64,000 nucleotides of DNA. It comes from Bradyrhizobium sp. CCH5-F6 (lineage in GTDB: Bacteria > Pseudomonadota > Alphaproteobacteria > Rhizobiales > Xanthobacteraceae). The translations under genes and the position numbers were made by a program. Below, piece after piece: positions 9,606-18,883 of the stretch (position 1 is its first letter; each line of letters begins with the position of its first letter). The DNA lies in NCBI RefSeq assembly GCF_001556045.1, contig NZ_LSIC01000122.1:84382-148381 (forward strand), written 5' to 3'. The notes beneath the pieces were generated by a model that saw nothing but the letters and a program-made list of their open reading frames with translations, was not told where the DNA came from and ran no database searches.

Positions 9606-9633
9606 TTCAATGACAGAACCGGGAGTGGCAAGT

Positions 9634-10428
9634 ATGGATTTTAATCTGAAGGGCAAATCGGTCGTCGTCACTGGCGGCGGCTCCAACATCGGCCGAGCCA
9701 TTGTGCTCGGGTTTGCAGCCGAGGGCGCCAACATTACGGTTGGCGATCTCGACCAGGCGCAGGCGGAGAAAGTTGCCGAACTTGCGCGGAAGAACGGCGC
9801 TGCCAGCATTCAGGTAATCAAGACCGACGTGACCGATTTCGATCAGGTAAACGCCATGTTCAAGGCCGCTACCGATAAGCATGGCACGGTCGATGTGCTC
9901 GTCAATAACGTAGGCTGGGATCAGCTGATGTTCTTTACGCAAACAACGCCCGAGTTCTGGGACAAGATTATCAAGATCAACTACGTCGGCGTGCTTAACT
10001 GCACCAAATGTGCGCTCGATATCATGATTCCGAAGGGTGCCGGCGCTATCGTGTCGATCAGTTCCGACGCAAGCCGCTCGGGCGAGCCGCGCGAGGCGGT
10101 CTATGGTGGCGTCAAGGCCGCCGTTAATTCTTTCATGAAGACCATTGCCAAAGAGAACGGCCGCTATGGCATCCGCTGCAACGTCGTTTGTCCTGGCGTC
10201 ACTGTTCCCGTGGATACGGAAGAAGTCGGCGCCAACAGCATGTGGACAAAGCCAGACTCAATGTTCACGGCGGAGCAATTCGAGAAAGTCGCCAAGGCGC
10301 TGCCGCTGCGCAAGCTGGGTCGCCCAAACGATATTGCCAATGCCGTAGTGTTCCTCTCGTCCGCCGCCGCAGGTCATGTCACCGGCCAGGTCCTGTCGGT
10401 GTCAGGCGGATACACCATGATCGGCTGA
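9634..10428 (+). CDS. Short-chain dehydrogenase/reductase (SDR)
   Basis: The 264-residue classical SDR has a Rossmann TGGGSNIGR nucleotide loop at residues 11-19, a NNVGW segment in place of NNAG, the catalytic Ser in VSISSDASR and the YGGVK (YxxxK) dyad. ATG 9634 is preceded by GGGAGTGG at good spacing; ATG 9610 is an in-frame alternative 8 codons earlier. It follows the carboxylase subunit by 28 bases and precedes crotonase genes. The expected role is NAD(P)-dependent oxidation of a hydroxyacyl-CoA or cyclic alcohol of the pathway. The substrate is not known. Confidence 0.9.
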   Translation: MDFNLKGKSVVVTGGGSNIGRAIVLGFAAEGANITVGDLDQAQAEKVAELARKNGAASIQVIKTDVTDFDQVNAMFKAATDKHGTVDVLVNNVGWDQLMFFTQTTPEFWDKIIKINYVGVLNCTKCALDIMIPKGAGAIVSISSDASRSGEPREAVYGGVKAAVNSFMKTIAKENGRYGIRCNVVCPGVTVPVDTEEVGANSMWTKPDSMFTAEQFEKVAKALPLRKLGRPNDIANAVVFLSSAAAGHVTGQVLSVSGGYTMIG

Positions 10429-10469
10429 CGTCGGCCGTTAATTTCGCCAGAACAAAATGGAGTTCCATC

Positions 10470-11252
10470 GTGTCCGAAAAAGAGATCTTGTACGACGTCA
10501 AGGACTACGTCGCGACCATCACCATCAATCGGCCAAAGACCCTCAACGCCTTTACCGGCGATAACATCGTAGAGATGGAGCGGCTGATCCTCGAGGCAAC
10601 CGCAGACAAAACAGTTGGCGTCATCGTCCTCACCGGCTCCGGCGAGCGCGCGTTCTGCGTCGGCGGCGACGTCAACTGGGAGAAGGACGCCGGCGGCAAG
10701 AGCGGGCTCGAAGGACTGAAATTCAACTTTAACCGCCACATCGTCGAATGCCCGAAACCGGTGATCGCGCGTGTCAACGGTTACGCGATTGGCGGCGGAC
10801 ACCACATCGCCTATTTCTGCGATTTCACCATCGCCGCGGAGCATGCGATCTTTGGCCAGAATGGTCCACGTGTCGGCTCCCCGGCCGGAGGCTACATCGT
10901 CTCGCACAGCGCCAATGTGCTTGGCCACAAGCGCGCGCGAGAGCTCTGGATGCTGGCGCGACGCTACACCGCCAAACAAGCGCTCGACTGGGGACTGGCC
11001 AATTCCGTCGTTCCGATGGCCGAACTTGACGTCGAGGTGCGGAAGTATTGCGACGAACTCCTGGCTTTGAGCCCCACTTGCCTGAAGATTCTGAAGCGCT
11101 CATTCTACTATCACATGGCGCCGATCATGGAGCGCGACATGGATGACCTCGTCCGCGAGGTCGCACCCGCCTATTTTACGACACAAGAACAGCAGGAAGG
11201 CGCCAATGCATTCCTCGAGAAGCGCAAGCCGGATTTCAGCGCGTTTCGCTAA
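10470..11252 (+). CDS. Crotonase-family protein resembling BadI / ring-cleaving hydrolases
   Basis: The 260-residue crotonase-fold enzyme starts at GTG 10470, with GGAG 8 bases upstream. The FGQNGPRVGS block, AFCVGGD oxyanion region, VARxNGYAIGGG segment and a C-terminus ending in EKRKPDF are the pattern of the MenB/BadI subgroup. BadI hydrolyses 2-ketocyclohexanecarboxyl-CoA, opening the ring to pimelyl-CoA. This similarity is from memory of the family, not a search. Together with the monooxygenase at 22.4 kb it suggests that an alicyclic ring is cleaved. A plain enoyl-CoA hydratase or a Dieckmann-type cyclase relative is the alternative. Confidence 0.85.
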   Translation: MSEKEILYDVKDYVATITINRPKTLNAFTGDNIVEMERLILEATADKTVGVIVLTGSGERAFCVGGDVNWEKDAGGKSGLEGLKFNFNRHIVECPKPVIARVNGYAIGGGHHIAYFCDFTIAAEHAIFGQNGPRVGSPAGGYIVSHSANVLGHKRARELWMLARRYTAKQALDWGLANSVVPMAELDVEVRKYCDELLALSPTCLKILKRSFYYHMAPIMERDMDDLVREVAPAYFTTQEQQEGANAFLEKRKPDFSAFR

Positions 11253-11284
11253 AGACAGGGCGCTATAACGTAAGGGAGACTGCG

Positions 11285-12049
11285 ATGAGACTAGGCAGCG
11301 TCAACTATGAAACTAAAGGGAAGATCGCCATCCTTACGCTGGACGAGCCGGGCAAGCTTAACGCACTCAGCACAGGCATCCGTGAGGGTATTCTGGATGG
11401 CCTGAAGAAAGTGGATGCAGACGACAACGTCCGCGTCGCCATCATCACCGGCAACGGGGACAAGGCATTTTGCGCGGGCGCCGATATTAGCGGCTTCAAC
11501 TTTGATCCGGACAAAGTACGCAAGTTTATGATCGAGGCTTTGGCGGTATTAGCGGCACCGGAAAATTGCCGCAAACCCGTAATCTCCGCCGTCAATGGTA
11601 TTGCGTTCGGCGGTGGCTTTGAACTCGCGATCGCTTCAGACTTTATCATCGCATCGGATCGCGCACGCTTCGCGGTACCGGAGATCAAGCTCGGACTACT
11701 GCCCGGTTTTGCGATTGTACGCCTGCACGATATGGTCGGCCGCGCCAAGGCCAAAGAAATGAGTATCCTCGGCGATCCAATCAGCGCGGATGAGGCATTC
11801 AGACTAGGCCTCGTACTACGTGTGGTTCCTCACGGCGATCTGCTCACGGACGCCCTGGCATTTGCCGAACGAATTGCATCAAAACCAAAGCTTGCGGTGC
11901 AGATGGCCAAATCGTTTTACAACCGCGGCCTCGGTGGAGATGAGATACGGCACGCCATCGATGGTTTTCCGCTCCTATTCATGCATCGAGACGCACAGGA
12001 AGGTATCGCTGCCTTTCTCGAAAAACGTGAGCCAAAATTCGAGAGTTGA
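11285..12049 (+). CDS. Enoyl-CoA hydratase/isomerase
   Basis: The 254-residue crotonase-family enzyme would add water to an alpha-beta enoyl-CoA. AFCAGADISGF gives the first oxyanion loop, NGIAFGGGFELAIASDF the second, and PEIKLGLLPGFA carries the first catalytic Glu position. The second canonical Glu position falls in VGRAKAKEM and is not clearly conserved. ATG 11285 follows AAGGGAGA. It lies 32 bases after the BadI-like gene, on the same transcript, so hydration and ring cleavage or beta-oxidation are probably consecutive steps. Confidence 0.9.
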   Translation: MRLGSVNYETKGKIAILTLDEPGKLNALSTGIREGILDGLKKVDADDNVRVAIITGNGDKAFCAGADISGFNFDPDKVRKFMIEALAVLAAPENCRKPVISAVNGIAFGGGFELAIASDFIIASDRARFAVPEIKLGLLPGFAIVRLHDMVGRAKAKEMSILGDPISADEAFRLGLVLRVVPHGDLLTDALAFAERIASKPKLAVQMAKSFYNRGLGGDEIRHAIDGFPLLFMHRDAQEGIAAFLEKREPKFES

Positions 12050-12137
12050 CAAAGCGCGCTGCGAGCGACGGCTTCGAAGACCTTCTTCGAGTGGAGCACT
12101 TTGCGGTAGATAGATCGTGCATAACATCGAGGACTCG

Positions 12138-13643
12138 ATGCCCCTGAAAGAATTTACTTTCCTCGACGTGTACCGCCGCAATGCGGAATTTTTTCCCGAC
12201 CGCACCGCGTTCGTTTTTGAAGGCCAGCGCATCACCCATCGTGAATATCTGAAAAGGGTCGAGCGGCTGGCGGCGGGCCTAGCACGCGAGGGCGTAAAAT
12301 CCGGTGACCGCGTCGCCATCCTTTCGCAAAACTCGCTCGAAATGATCGATGTGATCGGAGCGGTCGCACGGCTCGGCGCGATCCTGCTGCCGGTTAATTT
12401 CCGGCTCAACGCCGAAGAAATCGGCTACGTCCTCGCCGACGGTGCGCCGGTGCTGGTTGTGGCGGGGGCAGAATACCAGGAGATTATCGCGGCTCTAAAA
12501 CCGTCGCTACCTTCGGTCCGGAGCTATTTTGGCATCGGCAAGCACACTGCGCCGTTTGCGCCGCTCGCAAATCTTGCGGCTTCGGACGCGTCGATGTCTG
12601 ACGTGAACTTCAGCGCCGATGATGGCTTCGTAATCATTCACACCGCCGCCGTCGGCGGGCGGCCGCGCGGCGCGCTGTTGTCGCAAGCCAACCTTCTAAC
12701 GGCGCACAGCTCGCTGGTGCAGGCCTGGAGCCTGACCGAGCGCGACGTCAATCTTGGTGTGCTGCCGCTGTTCCACGTCGCCGGCCTTGGCCTGATGCTG
12801 ACGGTACAGCAGGCTGGCGGCGCCAGCGTCATCGCTTCGAAATTCGACCCGCAACAGGCGGTTTGCGACATTGCCGCCGAGAGGGTGACCGTCATGTCGG
12901 AGTTCGCGCCGATGCTGGCGGGCCTGATGGATCAGGCCAAGGGCGACGAATTGAAGACGTTGCGTGCTGTGACCGGACTGGATACCCCGGCGACGATTGA
13001 ACGCTTCGAGAAAGCGTGCCCCCACGCGGTATTCTGGGCAGCCTTCGGACAGTCCGAGACATCGGGCCTCGCAACGCTGTCGCCCTACCGCAACCGGCCA
13101 GGATCAGCTGGGCGCCCCCTGTTCTGGCGCACCATTACGGTCGTCGACAGCGCCGACAAACCAAGGCCCACCGGACAAACCGGCGAGATCGTGGTGCGTG
13201 GTCCCACCGTTTTTAAAGGCTACTGGAATAACGACGCCGATACTGCCCACACCTTCCGTAATGGCTGGCATCACACCGGCGACATCGGCTATTTCGATGC
13301 CGATGGCTATCTCTGGTATGCCGGCCGTGCTCCCGAGAAAGAGCTGATCAAGACGGGTGGGGAGAACGTCTACCCGGCGGAGGTCGAAAACGCGATTCTC
13401 CAACATCCAGATATCGCCGACGTCGTGGTCATCGGCGTGCCTGATCCCCAGTGGAGCGAAGCCATCAAAGCGATCTGCGTGCGCCGAACTGGCGCGAATG
13501 TCACCGCCGACGAGCTCATCGACTTCGTCGCCGGAAAGATCGCACGCTACAAGAAGCCAAAGCACATTGTTTTCGTCGATCAACTGCCGAGGACCGCCAA
13601 GGGCGAAATCGATCGCGCCGCAGTCAAATTCGACAACTCTTAG
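12138..13643 (+). CDS. Acyl-CoA ligase-like protein with degenerate P-loop
   Basis: The 501-residue ANL-superfamily protein is of the fatty-acyl/aryl-CoA ligase type. The N-terminal adenylation domain, the C-terminal GWHHTGDIGYFDADGY hinge, KTGGENVYPAEVE and TAKGEIDR lysine block are all present. The usual A3 loop (TSGTTGxPKG) reads HTAAVGGRPRG: the Thr/Ser/Gly pattern is lost and the Lys is Arg. The protein could be a slow or non-canonical ligase. ATG 12138 (MPLKEFTFLD) follows GAGG; GTG 12117 is an in-frame alternative. It is part of the rightward operon and the second of three ligases in the window. Confidence 0.85.
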   Translation: MPLKEFTFLDVYRRNAEFFPDRTAFVFEGQRITHREYLKRVERLAAGLAREGVKSGDRVAILSQNSLEMIDVIGAVARLGAILLPVNFRLNAEEIGYVLADGAPVLVVAGAEYQEIIAALKPSLPSVRSYFGIGKHTAPFAPLANLAASDASMSDVNFSADDGFVIIHTAAVGGRPRGALLSQANLLTAHSSLVQAWSLTERDVNLGVLPLFHVAGLGLMLTVQQAGGASVIASKFDPQQAVCDIAAERVTVMSEFAPMLAGLMDQAKGDELKTLRAVTGLDTPATIERFEKACPHAVFWAAFGQSETSGLATLSPYRNRPGSAGRPLFWRTITVVDSADKPRPTGQTGEIVVRGPTVFKGYWNNDADTAHTFRNGWHHTGDIGYFDADGYLWYAGRAPEKELIKTGGENVYPAEVENAILQHPDIADVVVIGVPDPQWSEAIKAICVRRTGANVTADELIDFVAGKIARYKKPKHIVFVDQLPRTAKGEIDRAAVKFDNS

Positions 13644-13740
13644 AGAGGACTTGGCGATTGCCAGGTGTTGCGCGTTATTTCGAGGTGCCGTTTCAATAAG
13701 GAACAACTTGAGCGCGGTGTGACGATAGTTGAGGACGCAA

Positions 13741-14613
13741 GTGAAAAAACAGAAGATTTTTTGCGGGGCTCAGGGACACGCGATTGTAGCCGACGTGTTT
13801 GGTGAGGGTTCGCCGATTTTGCTGGCGCACGGAGGGGGCCAGACCCGCTTGGCGTGGACTCGAACTGCACGGGCCTTGATGCAGGCAGGATATAGTGCAA
13901 TTGCGATGGATTTGCGTGGCCACGGGGAAAGTGCATGGTCGCCATCGGGCTCTTACCAACTCGACGACTTTGCGATGGATCTCCTTGCGATGTCTGATCA
14001 ACTAGACGAGAAACCAGCTCTCGTCGGCGCTTCCCTCGGCGGCCTGGCGGGCTTGATAGCCGAAGGTGAACTTCGCTCAGGATCCTTCACTTCGCTTACG
14101 CTTGTAGATATTACACCAAATATGGAGCCGGTCGGCGTTGCGCACGTCCTGGATTTCATGAGGGCACATTTGGCGGACGGCTTTGCTTCGCCCGATGAAG
14201 CCGCCGAGGCGATCGCCAACTATTTGCCAAATCGACGGCGACGGAAAGGCTCGGAGAGCCTCGACCGCTATTTGAGACGATGCGATGACGGACGTCTTCG
14301 CTGGCACTGGGATCCGCGCTTCATAACTTCTGTGACAAATGGCAAAGTGGGCCAGTCCGAAAACCGACTGACCGACGCTGCCAAAAACCTTAAGCTGCCG
14401 ATTCACCTGATACGTGGAGGATCAAGCAATTTGGTAAGCGTGGATGCTGCGCAAGAGTTTCTTCGACTTGCTCCCCACTCTGCGTACACCGATATTGCCG
14501 GCGCGGGTCATATGGTCGTTGGCGATCGAAATGATGCATTTACTGAGGCCGTCGTCAGTTTCTTTCGAGGACCGCAGATATCACAACGTAATGGCGATAC
14601 ACGCGACGATTAG
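13741..14613 (+). CDS. Alpha/beta-hydrolase
   Basis: The 290-residue alpha/beta-hydrolase starts at GTG 13741, with GAGG 6-7 bases upstream. LAHGGGQTRLAW is the oxyanion HG segment, MDLRGHGES follows it, GASLGG holds the nucleophilic Ser, and GAGHMVVGDRND carries the catalytic His. Family members cleave esters, lactones, C-C bonds or epoxides. In a cluster with a Baeyer-Villiger-type monooxygenase, hydrolysis of a lactone is a reasonable guess, but only context supports it. Codon choice looks less GC-biased than in upstream genes. Confidence 0.85.
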   Translation: MKKQKIFCGAQGHAIVADVFGEGSPILLAHGGGQTRLAWTRTARALMQAGYSAIAMDLRGHGESAWSPSGSYQLDDFAMDLLAMSDQLDEKPALVGASLGGLAGLIAEGELRSGSFTSLTLVDITPNMEPVGVAHVLDFMRAHLADGFASPDEAAEAIANYLPNRRRRKGSESLDRYLRRCDDGRLRWHWDPRFITSVTNGKVGQSENRLTDAAKNLKLPIHLIRGGSSNLVSVDAAQEFLRLAPHSAYTDIAGAGHMVVGDRNDAFTEAVVSFFRGPQISQRNGDTRDD

Positions 14614-14730
14614 CCCCGCAATCGAAGTCGACCCATTTTGTGAGAGCTTTGTCGAAGGAATGAACCAGTGATAGCCGGTGGTGGCATGTCAGTGCTTGAT
14701 TGCTGAAAGAAAATACATAGGAGCGAACGA

Positions 14731-15153
14731 GTGAATGAGACTGGCCCCCCCAACGAAGAGACTATTGCTGAATTTCAAAAGGCGTTGATGATTTCGCCGT
14801 TCCACCGGTGGCTGGGATTGAAAGCCATCATGGTCGCTCGTGAACAAATCGAAATTTCTCTACCTTGGCGCGAGGAATTTGTTGCCAATACTGCAATCGA
14901 AGCAACTCACGGTGGAATCCTGGCAGCCCTGATCGATTTAACGGGCCTTTACGCCGTTCGCGCAGCCGGGGGTATTGTAAGTGCTACGGCAGATCTTCGG
15001 GTCGATTATCATCGGCCGGCCACCCGCGGGACAGTTCTCGCTCGCGGCATGGTGGTCAAACTGGGGCGCCGGATAAGCACTGCCGACGTACGCGTGACCG
15101 ATACCAGCCGAGTTCTCTTAGCCAGTGGGCGGGGCGCATATCTCGCACAATGA
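14731..15153 (+). CDS. PaaI-family hotdog thioesterase
   Basis: The 140-residue single hotdog-fold protein is of the PaaI/YdiI type. The NTAIEATHGGILAALIDLTG segment is the thioesterase catalytic helix region with the expected HGG. It would hydrolyse an acyl-CoA, releasing CoA from dead-end thioesters or the final product. GTG 14731 has AGGAG 7 bases before it. It sits between the hydrolase and the ABC importer operon. Confidence 0.85.
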   Translation: MNETGPPNEETIAEFQKALMISPFHRWLGLKAIMVAREQIEISLPWREEFVANTAIEATHGGILAALIDLTGLYAVRAAGGIVSATADLRVDYHRPATRGTVLARGMVVKLGRRISTADVRVTDTSRVLLASGRGAYLAQ

Positions 15154-15209
15154 GGCGTGTACGGTCGTTTGGCCAATTGCAACGCACCATTCTTCAGTTG
15201 CCCAAATGC

Positions 15210-15223
15210 CTAACAGACGTTAG
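15210..15223. promoter_or_regulatory. Palindromic operator upstream of ABC importer operon
   Basis: CTAACAGACGTTAG fits the same palindrome C[TG]AAC[AG]NN[CT]GTT[CA]G as the double site at 4538-4569. It lies 52 bases before the first codon of the transporter operon, in the only promoter-sized gap there. Confidence 0.55.
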
Positions 15224-15275
15224 ATTTGGAAACTGAAAGTGTTCTTAACAGATTGACCTTCAAACGGGATTCAAG

Positions 15276-16076
15276 TTGACCCTCAAGGATCGCGGCGGCG
15301 ACGCCCCAGTACTCGAATGCCGGTCTGTCGAGCGACGCTTTAGCGGCATTGTCGCGCTGAACGGAATCGATATGCGGATCGAGCGCGGCGAGATATTCGG
15401 CCTTGTCGGCCCCAACGGATGCGGCAAGACCACCCTCACCAACGCAATCACCGGATTTTATCCGCCACAGCGTGGACATATTCTGCTGAACGGCCGGGAC
15501 ATCACGGGCCTGGCGCCACACTATGTCGCGACGTTGGGAGTTGCCCGCACCTTCCAGAACCTGGCGCTCTTCAATGGTATGAGCGTACTCGATAACATCC
15601 TTCTGGGCCGTCACATTCACATGAAACCCAGTGTAGGACGTACGGCGCTCTATTGGTGGCTTGCCCGCAGCGACGAGACGTTGAACCGCGCCGCGGTCGA
15701 AGACGTGATCGATTTTCTGCAGCTTGAAGGCGTACGCGACGAACTGGTCGACGGGATTCCGATCGGCCTGAAGAAGCGGGTCGAATTGGCGCGCGCTTTG
15801 GCCGCCGAGCCCAGCTTCCTTATCCTCGACGAGCCGATGGCGGGGATGAACCAGGAAGAAAAGGAATACATGGCGCGCTTCATCCTGGATGCACGCGATG
15901 AACGCAATGTCACCGTGCTGCTGATCGAGCACCACATGGACGTCATCACGGGCATTTGCGATCGCATGCTGGCGTTGAACTATGGCGAAATGATCGGCAG
16001 CGGCGTGCCGGCCGACGTCGTCGCCGACCCAAGGGTGATCGAGGCATACATCGGGGGTGCGCATGTCGCGCGCTGA
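15276..16076 (+). CDS. Branched-chain-type ABC importer, ATP-binding subunit LivG
   Basis: The 266-residue ABC ATPase has Walker A GPNGCGKTT near residue 48, a Q-loop in FQNLALFNG, a signature region reading GLKKRVELARAL, Walker B FLILDEPMAGM, and the H-loop His in LIEHHMD. LivG-like proteins drive import of amino acids or aromatic/alicyclic acids through LivH/LivM. The start is TTG 15276. It is the first gene of a ligase-LivH-LivM-LivF-binding-protein operon, and its 3' end overlaps the ligase start by 14 bases. Confidence 0.92.
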   Translation: MTLKDRGGDAPVLECRSVERRFSGIVALNGIDMRIERGEIFGLVGPNGCGKTTLTNAITGFYPPQRGHILLNGRDITGLAPHYVATLGVARTFQNLALFNGMSVLDNILLGRHIHMKPSVGRTALYWWLARSDETLNRAAVEDVIDFLQLEGVRDELVDGIPIGLKKRVELARALAAEPSFLILDEPMAGMNQEEKEYMARFILDARDERNVTVLLIEHHMDVITGICDRMLALNYGEMIGSGVPADVVADPRVIEAYIGGAHVAR

Positions 16077-17988
16077 ACCGGCCTTGGCCTGGAATTTCGA
16101 AACCGATACCACGCTGATCCGCGTTCTGGCGCAGAATGCCGAAGTCTTTCCCGATCGTGTCGCGATGCGCGAGAAAGACAAGGGCATCTGGAATCAGACG
16201 ACGTGGCAGCAGCTGCTCGAGATCGTGCTTTGCTGCGCCGCTGGTCTCGAAGAACTGGATTTCAAGGCGGGCGACGTCATGCTGGTGCTGGGCGACAACC
16301 GCCCTCGGCTCTACGCGGGGATGCTGGCCGCTGGCGCCCTCGGTGGGTACGCGATGCCGGCCTTCCCCGATGCAACCCTCGATGAAATTCGCCACTTCGT
16401 TCATGAGGCGGGCGCGCGTTTCGCGCTGGCCGAAGACCAGGAACAAGTGGACAAAATACTCGATCTGCGCGAGCAAGGCGCGACGATCGAGCATATTATC
16501 TACGACGATCCGCGTGGACTGGCCGCTTACGCCAATCCAGGCCTGATCTCATGGGACACGCTTCAGGCAAAGGGCGCGGAGCTAGTCATCCGCAACCCCA
16601 ATCTCCGAAACGAGCTGATCGCCCGCGCGCAGCCCGAGGGCCCGGCCGTGTTCGTGCATTCCTCCGGGAGCACCGGCAAGCCCAAGGGGGTGGTGCTGTC
16701 GCATCGTAACCTGTTGGCCGGCGTTCGAAATGCCTATCGAGGCGGAGCGTTCCAGTTCGGCGAGAGCATTCTGGCCTATCTGCCGATGGCCTGGGTTGGC
16801 GACTTCGCGGTGACGATGGGCGCCGGAATCGCCCTGCACTTCACGATCAATATTCCAGAGCGGCAGGAGACCGTGCTGCAAAACCTGCGCGAGATTGCGC
16901 CGACTTTCTATCTGGCCGCACCGCGCAGCTGGGACAATCTATTGACCACCATCCAGGTGCGCATGGAAGATTCCTCGTGGCTGAAGAGGCTGGTCTACAA
17001 GTTTTTTATGGCGTTGGCCATTTCAGCCGAAAAACGCAAGCTCGAAGGCGGTCAGCCGACACTCAAGCAGTGGTTGTTGAGCCCAATAGGCGAGTGGCTG
17101 GTCTATGGACCGATCAAGGACCAATTCGGCCTGACCCGGCTGCGTGGCGCCTTCACCGGCGGTGAAGCGATGGGCGAGGATACGTTCGTCTTTTACCGCG
17201 CGCTCGGCATCAAATTGCGCCAACTCTATGGCCAGACTGAAACCAGTGCCTACAATGCCATCCAGGATCTCAACGAGGTAAGGCTCCACACCGTCGGACG
17301 TCCCCTGCCGGGCGTCGATATCCGGATAAGCGACGCCGGCGAAATCCTGGTCCGCTCGGGCAGCGTGTTCAGCGGATACTTCAAGCAGGACGAGGCCACG
17401 CGCGAAAGCCTCGAAGACGGCTGGTTACACACCGGAGATGCAGGTTACCTCGAACCTGACGGGCACCTCGTGGTGCTGGGGCGCCTGTCGGACATCGTGC
17501 ACACCGCGAAGGGCGAGCGCTATATTCCCAACTATATTGAGAACCGGCTCAAGTTCAGTCCGTACATTAAGGATGCTGCGGTACTCGGAAGCGGCCGCGA
17601 TACGCTGTCAGCCATTATTTGCATCGACAAGGAAGCTGTCGGCCTTTGGGCCGAACTGCGCGGCATTTCCTACATCTCCTATGCCGACCTGTCGCAGAAG
17701 CCGCAGGTCATCGCCCTGATCGCCGCCGCGGTGAAGCACGTTAACAGTGCACTGCCGCACGGCTTGCAGTTGCGGAAATTCGTCTGCCTGCACAAGGAAT
17801 TCGATGCCGACGACGGCGAAATCACCAGAACCCGAAAGATTCGACGTAACGTCGTGGAGGAGCGCTACAAACCGATCATCGACGCCATCTACGGGCATCA
17901 AAACACAGTGCTGATGAAGGCAAAGGTCAGCTACGAGTCAGGCGAAGTCGGCGTCATCGAACGCACACTGTCGGTACAGGAGGCCTGA
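16063..17988 (+). CDS. Long-chain-type acyl-CoA synthetase embedded in importer operon
   Basis: The 641-residue AMP-forming acyl-CoA synthetase is of the long FadD/ACSL-like type. HSSGSTGKPKGVVLSHRN is an intact P-loop, YGQTETSAY the A5 region, and GWLHTGDAGYLEPDG the hinge. ATG 16063 overlaps the end of the LivG gene. An ACSL-like ligase inside a Liv-type operon is a recurring arrangement in proteobacterial acid-degradation loci. The likely job is to trap the imported acid as its CoA ester at the membrane; that role is inferred. Confidence 0.92.
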   Translation: MSRAEPALAWNFETDTTLIRVLAQNAEVFPDRVAMREKDKGIWNQTTWQQLLEIVLCCAAGLEELDFKAGDVMLVLGDNRPRLYAGMLAAGALGGYAMPAFPDATLDEIRHFVHEAGARFALAEDQEQVDKILDLREQGATIEHIIYDDPRGLAAYANPGLISWDTLQAKGAELVIRNPNLRNELIARAQPEGPAVFVHSSGSTGKPKGVVLSHRNLLAGVRNAYRGGAFQFGESILAYLPMAWVGDFAVTMGAGIALHFTINIPERQETVLQNLREIAPTFYLAAPRSWDNLLTTIQVRMEDSSWLKRLVYKFFMALAISAEKRKLEGGQPTLKQWLLSPIGEWLVYGPIKDQFGLTRLRGAFTGGEAMGEDTFVFYRALGIKLRQLYGQTETSAYNAIQDLNEVRLHTVGRPLPGVDIRISDAGEILVRSGSVFSGYFKQDEATRESLEDGWLHTGDAGYLEPDGHLVVLGRLSDIVHTAKGERYIPNYIENRLKFSPYIKDAAVLGSGRDTLSAIICIDKEAVGLWAELRGISYISYADLSQKPQVIALIAAAVKHVNSALPHGLQLRKFVCLHKEFDADDGEITRTRKIRRNVVEERYKPIIDAIYGHQNTVLMKAKVSYESGEVGVIERTLSVQEA

Positions 17989-17991
17989 AGA

Positions 17992-18879
17992 ATGGACGCG
18001 ATATCGTTGATGGAATCTGCTGCCAACGGCGCGCTTATTGGCTTGATGTATTCACTTGTCGCGATGGGAATCGTCCTGATCTACAAATCGTCATCGGTGC
18101 CTAATCTTGCACAGGGCTCGATGACGATGCTGGCCGCTTATGTCCTGCTCGCGTTCGCCAACAGCGCGGGCGCACCGATCTGGGCCGCGATTTCGCTGGC
18201 GATCATAACAATGTTCATCATCGGAATGGCCATCGAACGGGTGGCGCTGCGGCGCCTCGCCGGCCGCCCCATCATCATGATCCTGATGATGACGCTTGGC
18301 CTGGAGATTTTCCTGCGAGCCGGCTCGATGACCATTTGGGGCGGTACCACGCGACCCATGAATCTGGGCATCAGCGATGCCCCGCTTTTTCTCGGTCCAT
18401 TATTGATCAATCGTGCTTACGCTTTTGGAGCGGTGGTCACAATTGCGATGTTCGGTTTTTTCGTGCTGTTCTTCCGGAGCCGGATGGGTGTGGTTTTGCG
18501 TGCGATTTCCGATGATTATACGGCGGCCTGGTCGGTCGGCATTTCGGTCGAGCGCGGCGTCGCGCTGTCTTGGGCCATGTCGGCGGTGGTCGCGACGATT
18601 GCCGGTGTGCTCTGGAGTTCGGTACAGGGCGTCGATCAATCGCTCGCGCAACTGCTGCTCAAGGGCGTGACCGTAGCCGTTTTGGGCGGACTGGACAGTA
18701 TAGGAGGCGCGTTGCTCGCCGGCGTCCTGCTCGGCGTCGTCGAGGGAATTGCATCCAGCGTTCTCGATCCCCTGTTGGGTGGCGCGAGTCGCGATCTTGT
18801 CGATGCGGCAATGCTGATCCTGACCATCTTGATCCGACCGCACGGACTTTTCGGTCGCCACGACATCGAGAGGGTCTAG
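17992..18879 (+). CDS. Branched-chain-type ABC importer permease LivH
   Basis: The 295-residue inner-membrane permease has roughly eight hydrophobic segments. Typical LivH features are the N-terminal GLMYSLVAMGIVLIYKSS segment and the VLGGLDSIGGALLAGVLLG loop that contacts the ATPases. ATG 17992 follows AGGAGG directly after the synthetase stop. It would form the translocation path with LivM, which starts 4 bases downstream. Confidence 0.92.
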   Translation: MDAISLMESAANGALIGLMYSLVAMGIVLIYKSSSVPNLAQGSMTMLAAYVLLAFANSAGAPIWAAISLAIITMFIIGMAIERVALRRLAGRPIIMILMMTLGLEIFLRAGSMTIWGGTTRPMNLGISDAPLFLGPLLINRAYAFGAVVTIAMFGFFVLFFRSRMGVVLRAISDDYTAAWSVGISVERGVALSWAMSAVVATIAGVLWSSVQGVDQSLAQLLLKGVTVAVLGGLDSIGGALLAGVLLGVVEGIASSVLDPLLGGASRDLVDAAMLILTILIRPHGLFGRHDIERV

Positions 18880-18883
18880 GATC

